From contig NZ_LT839648.1 of the NCBI RefSeq assembly GCF_900176885.1, forward strand, positions 1,391,049 through 1,455,048: a DNA stretch of 64,000 bases, in the 5' to 3' direction. Each line of letters begins with the position of its first letter. Position 1 is the first letter of the stretch. Below, one piece after another: positions 41,667-51,470 of the stretch. The notes beneath the pieces are model-generated. The model searched no databases and was not told the DNA's origin. It worked only from the letters and a program-made list of their open reading frames with translations. The DNA comes from Oceanobacillus senegalensis. Lineage in GTDB: Bacteria; Bacillota; Bacilli; Bacillales; Amphibacillaceae. Position numbers and translations under genes: made by a program.

Positions 41667-42809
41667 TTATAGATGTTTTTCACTGTCTGGTTTTGGGAAA
41701 ATCAGCTTAAATATACTCCCTTGATTATTTTCTTTTTGTATAATTTCTAATCTACCGTGATGTTCTTCTAAGATTTGCTTTGAAATCATAATACCTAAAC
41801 CAGTTCCATTTTTCTTAGTTGTGAAGAAGGGTTCGCCTAATTTATGTAAGATATCTTCTGGTATTCCCGGACCTTCGTCCATAATATGTATTTCTATACT
41901 TGAGGTATTGGATAAAACACGTATGGTTATTTCTCCCGGTTTATCCATGGCTTCGATTGCATTTTTAACCATGTTAATTAACACTTGCTTAATTTGCGAT
42001 TTATCACAATGGATGTTAGCTGTAATAGGCTCTTGAATAATCAGCCCAATATTTTTTAATTTCGCCTGAGAGTGAAGTAGACTCACTGTATCGTCTATCA
42101 TTTCTTTAATTGATTCTAACCGTTTAAAATCTGTAAGTGGTTTGGAAACAAATAGTAATTCTGAAGTAATTTTTTCCATTTTCTCTATTTCTTCAATCAT
42201 GATTTTATAATACTCTTCTTTTCGATCCACACCAGCTTGTAATAATTGAAGAAAACCTTTAATGGATGTTAAGGGATTGCGTATTTCATGAGCGATACCC
42301 GCAGCCAGCTGACCTGCAACAGACATTTTTTCAGACCTAACAAGTAGTTCCTCTGTTTCTTTACGATCCGAAATATCTCTCAAAGTAATGACATAATAGC
42401 TTTTTTGTGTGTATTCATCAAATACTTTATTCGTCACAATATCTGTTGTCATTCGCTCTCCACTTTTATGAATGAGATCAACGGTAAAGCGTTGATTTTT
42501 GTTATACGTATCCTCATGATTTTTCTCGATATAGTTTCGTTCTTCCAGGGTAAATCTATCATACCAGAACGTCCCAACTAATTCGGATCTCGTATAACCT
42601 ATTAATCTTTCTGCAGAATTCGATACAAAGATTATTTTTCCTTTTTCATCACAAACTTCGATTACCTCATTTTGATTATTTTCAATCCAATCAAGAATAG
42701 GTAAGGGTAGCATTGAGTAATTTGAAAAATATCCCTCGTCCACAGAACGGCCGGGAACGGTTTGACTTGAATCAACCTTGTTGTCTGATTTTACATTTTC
42801 AAAACTCAT
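41667..42809 (-). CDS. PAS-domain sensor histidine kinase (sporulation kinase-like)
   Basis: A soluble 380-residue kinase: PAS with PAC (about 44-150, ending TLRDISDRKETEE), HisKA with His174 in GIAHEIRNPLTSIKGFLQLL, and an HATPase_c domain with NMVKNAIEAM, DEGPGIP and GTGLGI. No membrane segment and no partner regulator gene, like the orphan kinases (KinA/KinC/KinE) feeding Spo0F/Spo0A. The specific kinase is not determinable. ATG follows GGGGAGG. Confidence 0.88.
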   Translation of the reverse strand: MSFENVKSDNKVDSSQTVPGRSVDEGYFSNYSMLPLPILDWIENNQNEVIEVCDEKGKIIFVSNSAERLIGYTRSELVGTFWYDRFTLEERNYIEKNHEDTYNKNQRFTVDLIHKSGERMTTDIVTNKVFDEYTQKSYYVITLRDISDRKETEELLVRSEKMSVAGQLAAGIAHEIRNPLTSIKGFLQLLQAGVDRKEEYYKIMIEEIEKMEKITSELLFVSKPLTDFKRLESIKEMIDDTVSLLHSQAKLKNIGLIIQEPITANIHCDKSQIKQVLINMVKNAIEAMDKPGEITIRVLSNTSSIEIHIMDEGPGIPEDILHKLGEPFFTTKKNGTGLGIMISKQILEEHHGRLEIIQKENNQGSIFKLIFPKPDSEKHL

Positions 42810-42983
42810 TACAACCTCCCCTTTTCTGTTTTATTTAATGTTCAATATACTATATGATAAATTAATATCGAATATGAAACTTGTTTGTCTTTTTTAACCA
42901 TATTATAATTAAATTTGTAAATAATTCCTATTACTAAGTAATAATACTATAAATCATACTAAAAATAAAATAAATATTTTTCG

Positions 42984-43007
42984 AATTTACACGTATTTGT
43001 GTAAATT
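42984..43007. promoter_or_regulatory. Perfect dyad in the kinase-yneK divergent region
   Basis: AATTTACAC and GTGTAAATT flank a 6-base spacer. It is about 100 bases before yneK and 175 bases before the kinase gene, a plausible operator. The regulator is unknown. The remaining 42810-43109 sequence is AT-rich without a gene. Confidence 0.4.
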
Positions 43008-43109
43008 TACGTCAAACGAGAGGTTATAATTATTAATGACAGGGAATTTTCCCTTGTTTATTAAGTAATAGGTGGTTTTTAAAAAAATTAAAAAGATAAG
43101 GTGGAATAA

Positions 43110-43583
43110 ATGGAAATAATTTTAGTTTTATGGGGCTTTCTTCTTATCAGTTTACTATCCATAGGTGGATTTTTTATGTTCCGTAAATTCCTCAAACAGC
43201 TTCCAAAAGAGGATGGAAAATCCGTTATGGATTGGGAAATTCATTACATTGAAGAAACAAAACATATGTGGAATGATAAGGAAAAGGATTTATTAGAAGA
43301 ATTGGTTTCTCCTGTTCCAGAGCTTTTTCGAGATGTAGCCAAGCAAAGTATTGCAAGTAAAATTGGTGAAGTTGCTTTAAAAAAAGAGATAAAATCTATT
43401 AATCAGGATGTAGTCATCGAAGGATATATATTAGCAACTCCGAAACGAGACCATAAATTTCTACGGAAAAAATTGAAGGAAAAACAAATTGACGTTACAC
43501 CATATGAGCATTTGTTTGCTCTATCTAAAGAGGGATACAAAACGAATTGGCAACGTAAATATAAAGAAGCCAATAAAGGATGA
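43110..43583 (+). CDS. yneK: YneK-like protein (DUF2621)
   Basis: The 157-residue protein has one N-terminal membrane anchor (about 3-24), then a hydrophilic helical domain with DGKSVMDWEIHYIEETKHMW and PVPELFRDVAKQSIASKIGE. It matches DUF2621/YneK, found in spore formers, of unknown function. ATG follows AAGGTGG. It faces ccdC and shares a bidirectional terminator. Confidence 0.85.
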   Translation: MEIILVLWGFLLISLLSIGGFFMFRKFLKQLPKEDGKSVMDWEIHYIEETKHMWNDKEKDLLEELVSPVPELFRDVAKQSIASKIGEVALKKEIKSINQDVVIEGYILATPKRDHKFLRKKLKEKQIDVTPYEHLFALSKEGYKTNWQRKYKEANKG

Positions 43584-43605
43584 AATAAAATTTGGTCTAT
43601 AAATA

Positions 43606-43656
43606 AAACTCCTATTCAAATTTTACGATTTTGTAAAATATAGAATAGGAGTTTTT
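43606..43656. terminator. Bidirectional terminator between yneK and ccdC
   Basis: AAAACTCCTATTC pairs with GAATAGGAGTTTT around a long loop, with T runs on both sides. Confidence 0.88.
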
Positions 43657-43658
43657 AA

Positions 43659-44129
43659 TTAGGAGGCCATTGTCTTTCTCAATTGCAAATATTGATAAAG
43701 CATACAAATTCTCCAAGTTCCAATCATGCCGAACGCTAATATAAAGAACATTCCAGACGTTTCCCCTAAGGATATGTAACTTCCGATAATTAATTTAACT
43801 ACCAATCTAAAAGCTAATAAACTAAGTAGAATGATAGGAAATGCCTTGGAAGGTACTAGAAATATATCGGAACCTTTCACTTCAAATTTAGAAGTCTTAA
43901 TTAGAAAAATAGAACAAATGATACCTACTACTAAAGCTTCCCAAACTTGCATCCATTCAATTCGAAACACAGGAAAGACAAACATAAGTGCACCTGTACT
44001 CATCGCTATTGGTGGTATAATAATTTTTTTAACGGAAGCAGGTTTTTTCGCAGCTTTTAACCGAACAATAATTGCAAGAATAGCCATAAATGCAAATCCT
44101 ACAGTACTTAGAATTAACCATAACATCAC
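43659..44129 (-). CDS. ccdC: Cytochrome c biogenesis protein CcdC
   Basis: An integral membrane protein of about 155 residues with five to six hydrophobic segments, matching CcdC (YneJ): KKIIIPPIAMSTGALMFVFP and FEVKGSDIFLVPSKAFPIIL. It is encoded near ccdA in bacilli; its exact role is not settled. The start may be GTG at 44129 or the ATG immediately after. B. subtilis has yneI between ccdA and ccdC; here mnhB takes that place. Confidence 0.9.
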   Translation of the reverse strand: MMLWLILSTVGFAFMAILAIIVRLKAAKKPASVKKIIIPPIAMSTGALMFVFPVFRIEWMQVWEALVVGIICSIFLIKTSKFEVKGSDIFLVPSKAFPIILLSLLAFRLVVKLIIGSYISLGETSGMFFILAFGMIGTWRICMLYQYLQLRKTMAS

Positions 44130-44172
44130 AGATCACTCTTTCATTGCCCTATTGTTTTCTGTTAATAAATTG

Positions 44173-44213
44173 AAGAAAGTCCACCAAACAGATTTGTATG
44201 AGGTGGACTTTCC
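44173..44213 (-). terminator. Hairpin after the mnhB-like gene
   Basis: GAAAGTCCACC pairs with GGTGGACTTTC around 18 bases; it lies between mnhB and ccdC on their common strand. Confidence 0.65.
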
Positions 44214-44319
44214 TATAAGGATAATATGGTATAGATACGACTAACCATTAACATGAATTCATTACGAAACTATGTAATGGATTAGAAAATAACGGTATGT
44301 ATCCACATATAATCAACCA

Positions 44320-44745
44320 TTATTGATCATCTGTAATCGTTAAAATAATTGTCATAACTACACCCACTACAGTTAGGTAAACACCTAAATCAAATAGCAT
44401 AGCCGTTGCTAGTTCAACTTCCCCAAAGATTGGTAAATAGAAATATCCAAAAGTGTGAGACAAGAATGGAACATCAAATAAAAATGACCCAGCACTAGTT
44501 AATACAGCTGTTAACAAACCAACTGGAATCATTGTTTTAAAATTTATCGGCAGCATTTGGTTTACTGTTTTCATACCGTAGGACATATACAATAATAATA
44601 TAGCTCCAGATGTCATTAGTCCCCCAATAAATCCTCCACCAGGTGAATTATGCCCAGCAAAGAATGCATAAACGCCAAATCCTAGTAATAGAAAGGAAAT
44701 GAGGGATGTTGCTGTACGTAATATAAGATTGTTTGTTCCTGCCAT
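44320..44745 (-). CDS. mnhB: MnhB/MrpB domain protein, stand-alone
   Basis: The 141-residue protein has four membrane segments and the MrpB signature FFAGHNSPGGGFIGGLM (28-44). MrpB is normally one of six or seven subunits of the Mrp Na+/H+ antiporter encoded together. No other mrp gene is present in this window. It may supplement an Mrp complex encoded elsewhere or act alone. ATG follows GGAGTAAG, 63 bases past ccdA, so the two may be cotranscribed. Confidence 0.88.
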   Translation of the reverse strand: MAGTNNLILRTATSLISFLLLGFGVYAFFAGHNSPGGGFIGGLMTSGAILLLYMSYGMKTVNQMLPINFKTMIPVGLLTAVLTSAGSFLFDVPFLSHTFGYFYLPIFGEVELATAMLFDLGVYLTVVGVVMTIILTITDDQ

Positions 44746-44807
44746 TTGACTTACTCCTTATAGTTGATAATTTCACTCTATTTTAGTATACCACGTGTAA
44801 AAACGCT

Positions 44808-45512
44808 TTAAAAGCCTGAGAAACCAAAGAATCCTGCTAGAAACGCGGTTAGTTTCGTCATCCAATCAAAGAATAAAGCGATACCAGTAAATATCATGAT
44901 GTATCCACCAATTTTTATTAATCGCTGACTATGCTTTTTAAACCAATTAAACTTACCAATGAATGTAGCAAGTACGAGAAATGGAATAGAAAATCCAAGA
45001 ATATAACTAATCATCATGATTAATCCAACGTTAGGGTTTGTTGCAGCTAAGGAAAGGACAATAGCTAAAATCGGTCCTGTACAAGGCGTCCACCCCAAGG
45101 AAAATGCCATTCCAATAATAAAGGACCCGAAGAAACCTGCTGGACGGTTTTTAAATGTAATTTTTCGATCCTTCATTAAAAATTTGAAATTTAATACCCC
45201 AACAATCACTAGACCAAAGAAAATAATAAGGATTGCACCGATTTGTCTAATTAAATCTTGATAGGTTAGTAAGAAATCGGATATAAACGTTGTTGTAAAT
45301 CCAATCATGATAAAGATACTGGAGAAACCTAGTAAAAAACATAGTGTATGAATGATTGCTTTTTTATTTAACTTTGTATTCTCATCTTTAATCTCACTTA
45401 CACTCATTCCCGTAATATAAGATAAAAACACCGGAAATAAAGGTAATACACATGGTGAAACAAAAGATAAAAAACCTGCACCAAAAGCAAGGAATATATT
45501 TATTTCAGACAT
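44808..45512 (-). CDS. ccdA: Cytochrome c biogenesis protein CcdA
   Basis: The 234-residue, six-span DsbD-like protein carries reducing power from thioredoxin across the membrane for cytochrome c maturation and spore redox proteins. The two redox Cys are in SFVSPCVLPLFPVFL and LGWTPCTGPILA. ATG follows GAGAGGAGG. Confidence 0.95.
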   Translation of the reverse strand: MSEINIFLAFGAGFLSFVSPCVLPLFPVFLSYITGMSVSEIKDENTKLNKKAIIHTLCFLLGFSSIFIMIGFTTTFISDFLLTYQDLIRQIGAILIIFFGLVIVGVLNFKFLMKDRKITFKNRPAGFFGSFIIGMAFSLGWTPCTGPILAIVLSLAATNPNVGLIMMISYILGFSIPFLVLATFIGKFNWFKKHSQRLIKIGGYIMIFTGIALFFDWMTKLTAFLAGFFGFSGF

Positions 45513-45912
45513 ACGAAACCTCCTCTCTTTCTATTGTATCAAAAATTACCAAATTTAATTAGCATGATTATGACAAAATACGGAAAGATTAGGAAGTATT
45601 TAGGCATTAGATAAGCCAAATTAATCTAATCAATGTTTATTAGAATAATCGCCATAACCTTAAGGTTCTACCTATCCTTTAAAAGTCAATGTAGCCTCTT
45701 CTAATTACTAACGAAATTTGTCTTTCTAACACTGTTTGCATCGATGTATACGTTAGGTAAAATCATTCTTTTATGACTACTCCAACATTTTCAGTATTAT
45801 TTATCAAATCTTTTGCCTTACAATAGATCAAAATATGTAATGCTTTTTCATCGTTTTTTCGTAAACCTTCCCAAACTATTCATTCCTCTTATTCAACCAA
45901 ACAACAACGCAA
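45513..45912. other. Intergenic region with no confident gene
   Basis: The region corresponds to ynzD/yneI positions in B. subtilis but neither is present. On the minus strand about 45770-45886 a start-less open stretch (VWEGLRKNDEKALHILIYC, then KAKDLINNTENVGVVIKE, stop) could be a remnant; I do not recognise it. Confidence 0.35.
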
Positions 45913-45944
45913 AAAACCACTTTTTCTGGTAGAAAAAGTGGTTT
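45913..45944 (-). terminator. Terminator after yneF
   Basis: AAACCACTTTTTC pairs with GAAAAAGTGGTTT around 5 bases, followed on the minus strand by TTTTTT. Confidence 0.88.
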
Positions 45945-46001
45945 ATGTAAAATTAACCTTTTTTACAAGGAAAGATTAGGAAAACCCCTCAAATTAGCGT
46001 T

Positions 46002-46238
46002 CTATTTCTTTTTCGTATTCGTATCCATTTGATTGTTCATAGCACGCATCATTTGATTAATTTTCTTCTGTGATGGTTTTTGCCCCATTTGCATCATCAT
46101 AGTACGTAGCATTTGCTCATTAATCGGAGGATTCTTTTTCAAGTAATCCATCATGTATTTCCGTGCAAGGAAAAAACCAAGAGCAACACCTGCTATTAAC
46201 GCTGCTATAGCAATTAGTACGACCCAAATTGTAGCCAT
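46002..46238 (-). CDS. yneF: YneF family membrane protein (UPF0154)
   Basis: The 78-residue protein has one N-terminal membrane helix (about 4-26, with [17 protein letters not shown]) and the family [21 protein letters not shown] block. The function is unknown. ATG follows AGGAGG. Position between tkt/sirA and ccdA matches B. subtilis. Confidence 0.94.
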   Translation of the reverse strand: MATIWVVLIAIAALIAGVALGFFLARKYMMDYLKKNPPINEQMLRTMMMQMGQKPSQKKINQMMRAMNNQMDTNTKKK

Positions 46239-46276
46239 TTCAAGTTTCCTCCTTCGTGTTGTCTCTTATAAAGGTC

Positions 46277-46380
46277 GTTCAAAAAAGTCCGATAAAATGA
46301 CATTACAATGTTGGTAGTATAGACGCCTCTACTAAGACAACCGATTACTACTATGTCTTATTTTTATCCACCTTTTGAAC
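46277..46380. repeat. MITE-like dispersed repeat, copy 2
   Basis: It begins GTTCAAAAAAGTCCGATAAAATGACA, nearly identical to the first 26 bases of copy 1, and ends CCTTTTGAAC followed by ACACACACTTATA. The interior differs. It lies between yneF and sirA. Confidence 0.6.
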
Positions 46381-46403
46381 ACACACTTATACAGTATAGT
46401 AAA

Positions 46404-46862
46404 TCATTGACAAGAATACAATACTTGGTTCTTCTGTTCATCCCTTGGCATTTTCACAGGTGAAATCCATCCAAAATTACGATAGGAATCACCCACGACA
46501 AACATATACGGTTGATATAAACGTAAGATTGGAAATAATAATTCCTCAGCATCTTGCAAAGATTCACAACGAAATTTTATCTGTTTTTCACTTATATGTA
46601 AAGAAATATACTGCTTTCCACTATATATTTCCATATAAGTGCCATTTGTATGTACTTTCATATGTTTTTTCAAATGATTTTTTATATGAGTCATTAAACT
46701 GTCAATGTGAAAAAAATGTGTAATAAAGTTATATTGATTCTTGAGATCACTTCGTCTTGGAGTGTTCTCATATTCTTTAAAAAAGCGATAAAGGATATCA
46801 CTTTTATGAAAATAATGGTTAGCAATTTCTTCTCTTATCCAATAAATAGAATACATATACAT
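46404..46862 (-). CDS. sirA: Sporulation inhibitor of replication SirA
   Basis: SirA binds DnaA and blocks new rounds of replication when sporulation begins. The 152-residue protein has the family features YSIYWIREEIANHYFHKSDILYRF-like N-terminus (5-28) and FVVGDSYRNFGWISP near the end. Placement after tkt matches B. subtilis yneE. ATG follows GGGAGG. Confidence 0.9.
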   Translation of the reverse strand: MYMYSIYWIREEIANHYFHKSDILYRFFKEYENTPRRSDLKNQYNFITHFFHIDSLMTHIKNHLKKHMKVHTNGTYMEIYSGKQYISLHISEKQIKFRCESLQDAEELLFPILRLYQPYMFVVGDSYRNFGWISPVKMPRDEQKNQVLYSCQ

Positions 46863-46997
46863 AGAAATTCCTCCCTTTTATTCTATTATACGTATCCTAT
46901 CTAAAAATAATGTCATTTCTAGATGTAAACTATCACTAGTTTTGTCGATTAGGGATAAAAGAGAAAAAATAAGTAAAAATGACTAGAATTTGCTGTG

Positions 46998-47033
46998 AAA
47001 AAAGGTGGCCTCCACTCAGGAAAGCCACCTTCC
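46998..47033 (-). terminator. Terminator after tkt
   Basis: AAGGTGGC pairs with GCCACCTT, flanked on the minus strand by TTTTTT. Confidence 0.85.
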
Positions 47034-47050
47034 TTTTTAAAATAATGACC

Positions 47051-49048
47051 TTATTTAACTAGGGATTCTACATTTTTAACTACATTTTCAACGGTGAATC
47101 CGTATTCCGCAATAACTTTGTCACCATTGGCAGAAGCACCAAATGTGTCAATTGCCATCACCATTCCATTGTCTCCCGTATATTTATGCCATCCTAAAGA
47201 AGTGCCCATTTCAATGGCAACACGGTTCTTCACTTGTGGTGGAATAACTTCATTTTTGTATGCTTCATCTTGTTTGTTGAAGCGATCCCATGAAGGCATG
47301 CTTACAACACTAGCGTCGATACCTTTTTCTTTAAGAGCTTTTTGAGCATCAACTGCAAGCGAAACCTCTGAACCAGTTGCAAGAAGAAGTGCGTCAGGTG
47401 TTTCTTTATCTGCTTTACTTACAACATAAGCACCTTTCTTCACACCTTCATATGCATTTTCTTTTGTACCTTCTAATGTAGGTAGATTTTGTCTTGTTAA
47501 CACAAGAGCTGTTGGTGTATCTTGAGATTCGATTGCTAATCTCCAAGCTGCTTGTGTTTCATTTCCATCAGCTGGGCGAACAACAGATAGTCCTGGCATT
47601 GCTCGTAATGAAGCTAATTGTTCGATCGGTTCGTGTGTTGGACCGTCTTCCCCAACTGCAATGGAGTCATGTGTGAATACATAGGTCACAGGCATATTCA
47701 TGATAGATGCTAGACGGATAGAAGGTCTTAAGTAGTCACTGAAAACAAAGAATGTTCCACCGAATACTTTTAATCCACCATGTAATGCCATACCATTTAA
47801 TGCTGCACCCATGGCATGTTCACGTACACCAAACCAGATGTTTTTACCGGCGTAGTTTTCGCGAGAGAAATCTTCCTCTTCTTTCATTGTTGTTTTGTTT
47901 GAACCTGCTAGGTCCGCACTACCACCAAAGAAGTTTGGAACAGATTTCGATATAGCATTTAAAACTTCACCAGATGATGCACGAGTCGCTAGAGATGAAC
48001 CTGGCTCATATACAGGTAGATCACTTGTCCAACCTTCTGGTAATTCATCGTTCATAGCTTGCTCTAATTCTTTAGCTAGCTCTGGGTATTTTTCTTTATA
48101 TGTGCTGAATAAATCATTCCATGCAGCTTCTTTTTCTTGACCGTTTTTCACAATTTTCTCGTTGAAATCAGCATAAACTTCTTCTGGTACATGGAAATCA
48201 TCATGAGACCATTCGTAAAATTCTTTTGTTAGTACTACTTCATCGCCTCCAAGTGGAGCACCATGAGACGCTGCAGAAGCTGATTTATTTGGAGAACCAT
48301 AGCCAATAACCGTACGGATTTCAATTAGTGTTGGCTGGTCTGTGTTTTCTTGTGCAGCTTTAATTGCATTTCTAATTTCATCAACATTATTTCCATCCTC
48401 TACACGAAGTACTTGCCAGCCATATGCTTTAAAGCGTTCTTCTGTGTTATCAGAGAATGATTTATGCAAGTCACCATCTAGTGAAATGTCATTAGAATCA
48501 TAAAGCGCGATTAATTTACCTAATTTTAAATGTCCTGCTAATGATGCAGCTTCATGAGAAATACCTTCCATTAAATCTCCATCACTAACTAGAGCATACG
48601 TATAATGATCTACAACAGAAATATCATCTTTATTAAATTTAGCAGCTAAATGAGCTTCAGCCATTGCCATACCAACAGACATAGCAATACCTTGTCCTAA
48701 TGGCCCAGTAGTTGCTTCGACACCATCTGTATGATGTACTTCTGGGTGTCCCGGAGTTTTAGATCCCCATTGACGGAATTCCTTAATATCATCCATTGTT
48801 ACATTATAACCAGATAAATGAAGTAAGCTATATAGAAGCATAGAACCATGGCCTGCAGATAGAACGAAACGGTCACGGTTAAACCATTTTGAATGCTTAG
48901 GATTATGATTCATAAAATCTGTCCATAATGTATAAGCCATAGGTGCTGCCCCCATAGGTAAACCAGGGTGCCCTGAATTAGCTTTTTCAATTGCATCGAT
49001 AGATAATGTACGAATTGTATTGATGGATAAGTTTTCAATATTTGACAT
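47051..49048 (-). CDS. tkt: Transketolase
   Basis: The 665-residue thiamine-diphosphate enzyme of the pentose phosphate pathway. Seen are [34 protein letters not shown], the ThDP motif GDGDLMEG-like [15 protein letters not shown], and RVEDGNN; the pyrimidine domain has [16 protein letters not shown] and [20 protein letters not shown]. The ATG at 49048 lies 8 bases after AAGGAG; the longer frame is not supported. Confidence 0.97.
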   Translation of the reverse strand: MSNIENLSINTIRTLSIDAIEKANSGHPGLPMGAAPMAYTLWTDFMNHNPKHSKWFNRDRFVLSAGHGSMLLYSLLHLSGYNVTMDDIKEFRQWGSKTPGHPEVHHTDGVEATTGPLGQGIAMSVGMAMAEAHLAAKFNKDDISVVDHYTYALVSDGDLMEGISHEAASLAGHLKLGKLIALYDSNDISLDGDLHKSFSDNTEERFKAYGWQVLRVEDGNNVDEIRNAIKAAQENTDQPTLIEIRTVIGYGSPNKSASAASHGAPLGGDEVVLTKEFYEWSHDDFHVPEEVYADFNEKIVKNGQEKEAAWNDLFSTYKEKYPELAKELEQAMNDELPEGWTSDLPVYEPGSSLATRASSGEVLNAISKSVPNFFGGSADLAGSNKTTMKEEEDFSRENYAGKNIWFGVREHAMGAALNGMALHGGLKVFGGTFFVFSDYLRPSIRLASIMNMPVTYVFTHDSIAVGEDGPTHEPIEQLASLRAMPGLSVVRPADGNETQAAWRLAIESQDTPTALVLTRQNLPTLEGTKENAYEGVKKGAYVVSKADKETPDALLLATGSEVSLAVDAQKALKEKGIDASVVSMPSWDRFNKQDEAYKNEVIPPQVKNRVAIEMGTSLGWHKYTGDNGMVMAIDTFGASANGDKVIAEYGFTVENVVKNVESLVK

Positions 49049-49174
49049 AATGATTGCTCCTTCCACTTGTGGTTTATGTACCCTTCCCTATTCTATACGG
49101 AAATGGCCGAAGTCACAAGTATTATTTGTTTGTTTCCCCAACTAATTAATCTTTCTTTATTTTCAGATAAATAC

Positions 49175-49408
49175 TCAATGTTTTTTATTTCGGTCTTGCA
49201 TATCACGAACTTTCTTCGGTGTCACATCATTCCCCCTAGGGTCAATGACAGTCATCGTTTTCATATGATTTTTAAAAGAGCTTCGAACATTTTTCAAATA
49301 TTCTTCTCTTAGTTTTTTTTGCTCTTTCTTTTCTTTATCTGATAGCCCTTCACTTTTGGACTTTCTTGCTAGCTCATTGATACGGTTTAGTTTCTCTTTG
49401 GAAAGCAT
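49175..49408 (-). CDS. ynzC: YnzC family protein (UPF0291/DUF896)
   Basis: The 77-residue helical protein matches YnzC: KLNRINELARKSKSEGLSDKE, LREEYLKNVR and the TVIDPRGNDVTP block. YnzC belongs to the SOS-linked yneA-yneB-ynzC operon in B. subtilis. The ATG follows AAAGGAA; the frame is open upstream for 68 more codons but without a good start. Confidence 0.92.
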   Translation of the reverse strand: MLSKEKLNRINELARKSKSEGLSDKEKKEQKKLREEYLKNVRSSFKNHMKTMTVIDPRGNDVTPKKVRDMQDRNKKH

Positions 49409-49756
49409 TCTATATTCCTTTCTATTTTGAAAATAATAGTCGTATTGTGCACATAAAATGTATTTTGTGCATGAAACGGAAATTTCAATCGTACATAATA
49501 CCGCTACGGAAATAAATGTTCTATATTGATTGTTAATTCTTGTTGTGGGCAGTTTACTTCTTGAAAATAAAGTGACAAGACGTCGCATTTTTGTCGGCCT
49601 TTCATCCCCCACTGAAACGAAGGAACAAAGGGTATGCTATAGTAGAAATCAACGCACCTATTACAACACTAAAAAGAAAAAACAATCAAAACACAAAAAA
49701 AGCAAGAACAACGATCACTGTTCCTGCCTAAATATTACTATTCCACTCACAGATAT
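49409..49756. other. Gap between yneB and ynzC
   Basis: No gene seen. CCTTTCATCCCCCACTGAAACGAAGG at about 49600-49625 matches the start block of repeat family R, so a fragment of that repeat is likely. A weak GCAAGAACA/TGTTCCTGC hairpin lies at 49706-49730 after yneB. Confidence 0.45.
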
Positions 49757-50407
<651 letters not shown>

Positions 50408-50410
50408 TTA

Positions 50411-50506
50411 TCATGCACTAAGTATCATAGATACATATAATAACACCAATGTTAATCCAAAAGAAACAATATAAAATAAGTCCGTTTTCGTAATATTTCC
50501 AAACAT
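50411..50506 (-). CDS. 31-residue SOS-controlled membrane peptide in the yneA position
   Basis: A strong AAGGGGGA site lies 7-8 bases before ATG. The peptide is a short polar start (MFGNITKTD) followed by a single hydrophobic helix (LFYIVSFGLTLVLLYVSMIL) and Ser-Ala. It is the first gene after three LexA boxes and stops 15 bases before yneB. In B. subtilis this place is taken by yneA, a division suppressor with a membrane helix and LysM domain. Here the LysM part is absent. I infer an SOS-induced division inhibitor-like peptide; untested. Confidence 0.65.
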   Translation of the reverse strand: MFGNITKTDLFYIVSFGLTLVLLYVSMILSA

Positions 50507-50531
50507 ATAAAGTCCCCCTTTTAATAAAAAC

Positions 50532-50545
50532 AGAACCCCTGTTCG
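50532..50545. promoter_or_regulatory. LexA box 1 in the lexA-yneB divergent region
   Basis: AGAACCCCTGTTCG (reverse CGAACAGGGGTTCT) has perfect GAAC and GTTC half sites. It is 26 bases from the 31-residue ORF start and probably overlaps its promoter. Confidence 0.8.
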
Positions 50546-50568
50546 ATTCATTTATTTTAGTATAAACA

Positions 50569-50582
50569 CGAACATATGGTCT
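50569..50582. promoter_or_regulatory. LexA box 2 in the lexA-yneB divergent region
   Basis: CGAACATATGGTCT differs from the ideal CGAACATATGTTCG at two positions. It sits midway between the divergent genes. Confidence 0.7.
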
Positions 50583-50596
50583 TGTCAACCGTTTTT

Positions 50597-50610
50597 CGAA
50601 CGAATGTTTG
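50597..50610. promoter_or_regulatory. LexA box 3 in the lexA-yneB divergent region
   Basis: CGAACGAATGTTTG matches CGAACRNRYGTTYC at 13 of 14 positions. At 63 bases from the lexA start it is placed for autoregulation. Confidence 0.8.
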
Positions 50611-50672
50611 CGTCTACTTGTAGAAAATGGTAAACTAGCATTAATTAATCGTATGCGTGAGGTGTGTAGTAG

Positions 50673-51296
50673 ATGACAAAACTTTCAAATAGGCAACAAA
50701 TGATTCTTGATTTTATAAAAGACGAAGTAAATCAAAAGGGATATCCCCCATCCGTAAGGGAAATTGCGGTTGCAGTGGGATTAGCTTCTAGCTCCACTGT
50801 TCATGGTCATCTTGAAAGATTAGAAAGTAAAGGATACATAAGAAGGGACCCTACCAAACCAAGGGCGATTGAAGTACTAGATTCAGACGAAAACAATAAT
50901 ATTCCAAAAGAGGAAGCTCGTTATGCCCCTGTTATCGGAAAAGTAACCGCAGGACTGCCGATTACAGCGGTTGAAAATATCGAAGAATTCATCCCATTAC
51001 CTAGCTCCACTGCTAGTCCGGATGATAATTTATTTGTATTAGTCATTGACGGAGAAAGTATGATAGAGGCTGGTATTCTAGATGGAGACATGGTTATTGT
51101 TAAACAGCAAAACACAGCCCTTAATGGGGAAATTGTCGTAGCCATGACAGAGGAAAACGAAGCAACAGTAAAACGTTTCTTTAAAGAGAAAGATCATATT
51201 CGCTTGCAGCCTGAGAACTCTACGATGGAGCCTTTAATTTATCAGAATGTAACGATATTAGGAAAGGTTATTGGATTGTATCGGAATATTCATTAA
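50673..51296 (+). CDS. lexA: SOS repressor LexA
   Basis: The 207-residue repressor has an N-terminal winged helix ([21 protein letters not shown]), the self-cleavage bond Ala93-Gly94 (KVTAGLP), and the catalytic pair Ser129 (DGESM) and Lys167 (EATVKRF). It controls itself and the divergent SOS operon through the adjacent boxes, and probably parE and yolD in this window. ATG follows GAGGTGTG. Confidence 0.97.
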   Translation: MTKLSNRQQMILDFIKDEVNQKGYPPSVREIAVAVGLASSSTVHGHLERLESKGYIRRDPTKPRAIEVLDSDENNNIPKEEARYAPVIGKVTAGLPITAVENIEEFIPLPSSTASPDDNLFVLVIDGESMIEAGILDGDMVIVKQQNTALNGEIVVAMTEENEATVKRFFKEKDHIRLQPENSTMEPLIYQNVTILGKVIGLYRNIH

Positions 51297-51341
51297 TTAA
51301 TATGCTATTTTCATAGAAATAGTGGAGTATGGATAGAATAT

Positions 51342-51387
51342 AAAAAAAGCAGCAAGACCTAAAGAAATGGATCTTGCTGCTTTTTTC
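51342..51387 (+). terminator. Terminator after lexA
   Basis: AAAGCAGCAAGA pairs with TCTTGCTGCTTT, followed by TTTT. Confidence 0.9.
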
Positions 51388-51411
51388 TCAATGTAAACAT
51401 GTTTGCATTGA
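51388..51411. promoter_or_regulatory. 24-bp dyad centred on AAACATGTTT
   Basis: TCAATG-T-AAACATGTTT-G-CATTGA is symmetrical except at one pair. It lies between the lexA terminator and the 3' end of otnC, where no promoter is expected. It resembles an operator of LacI/GntR type. It could be left from a lost regulator gene. Confidence 0.45.
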
Positions 51412-51470
51412 CCTATTTACTAATCTACGTATATTTCTAGGACATTGGCTTTTAAAAATAATACTGGAAG

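Noticed and set aside
44791-44806. Catabolite-responsive element near TGTAAAAACGCTTTAA
   Set aside because: It needs an extra base compared with the cre consensus and lies at the 3' end of ccdA.
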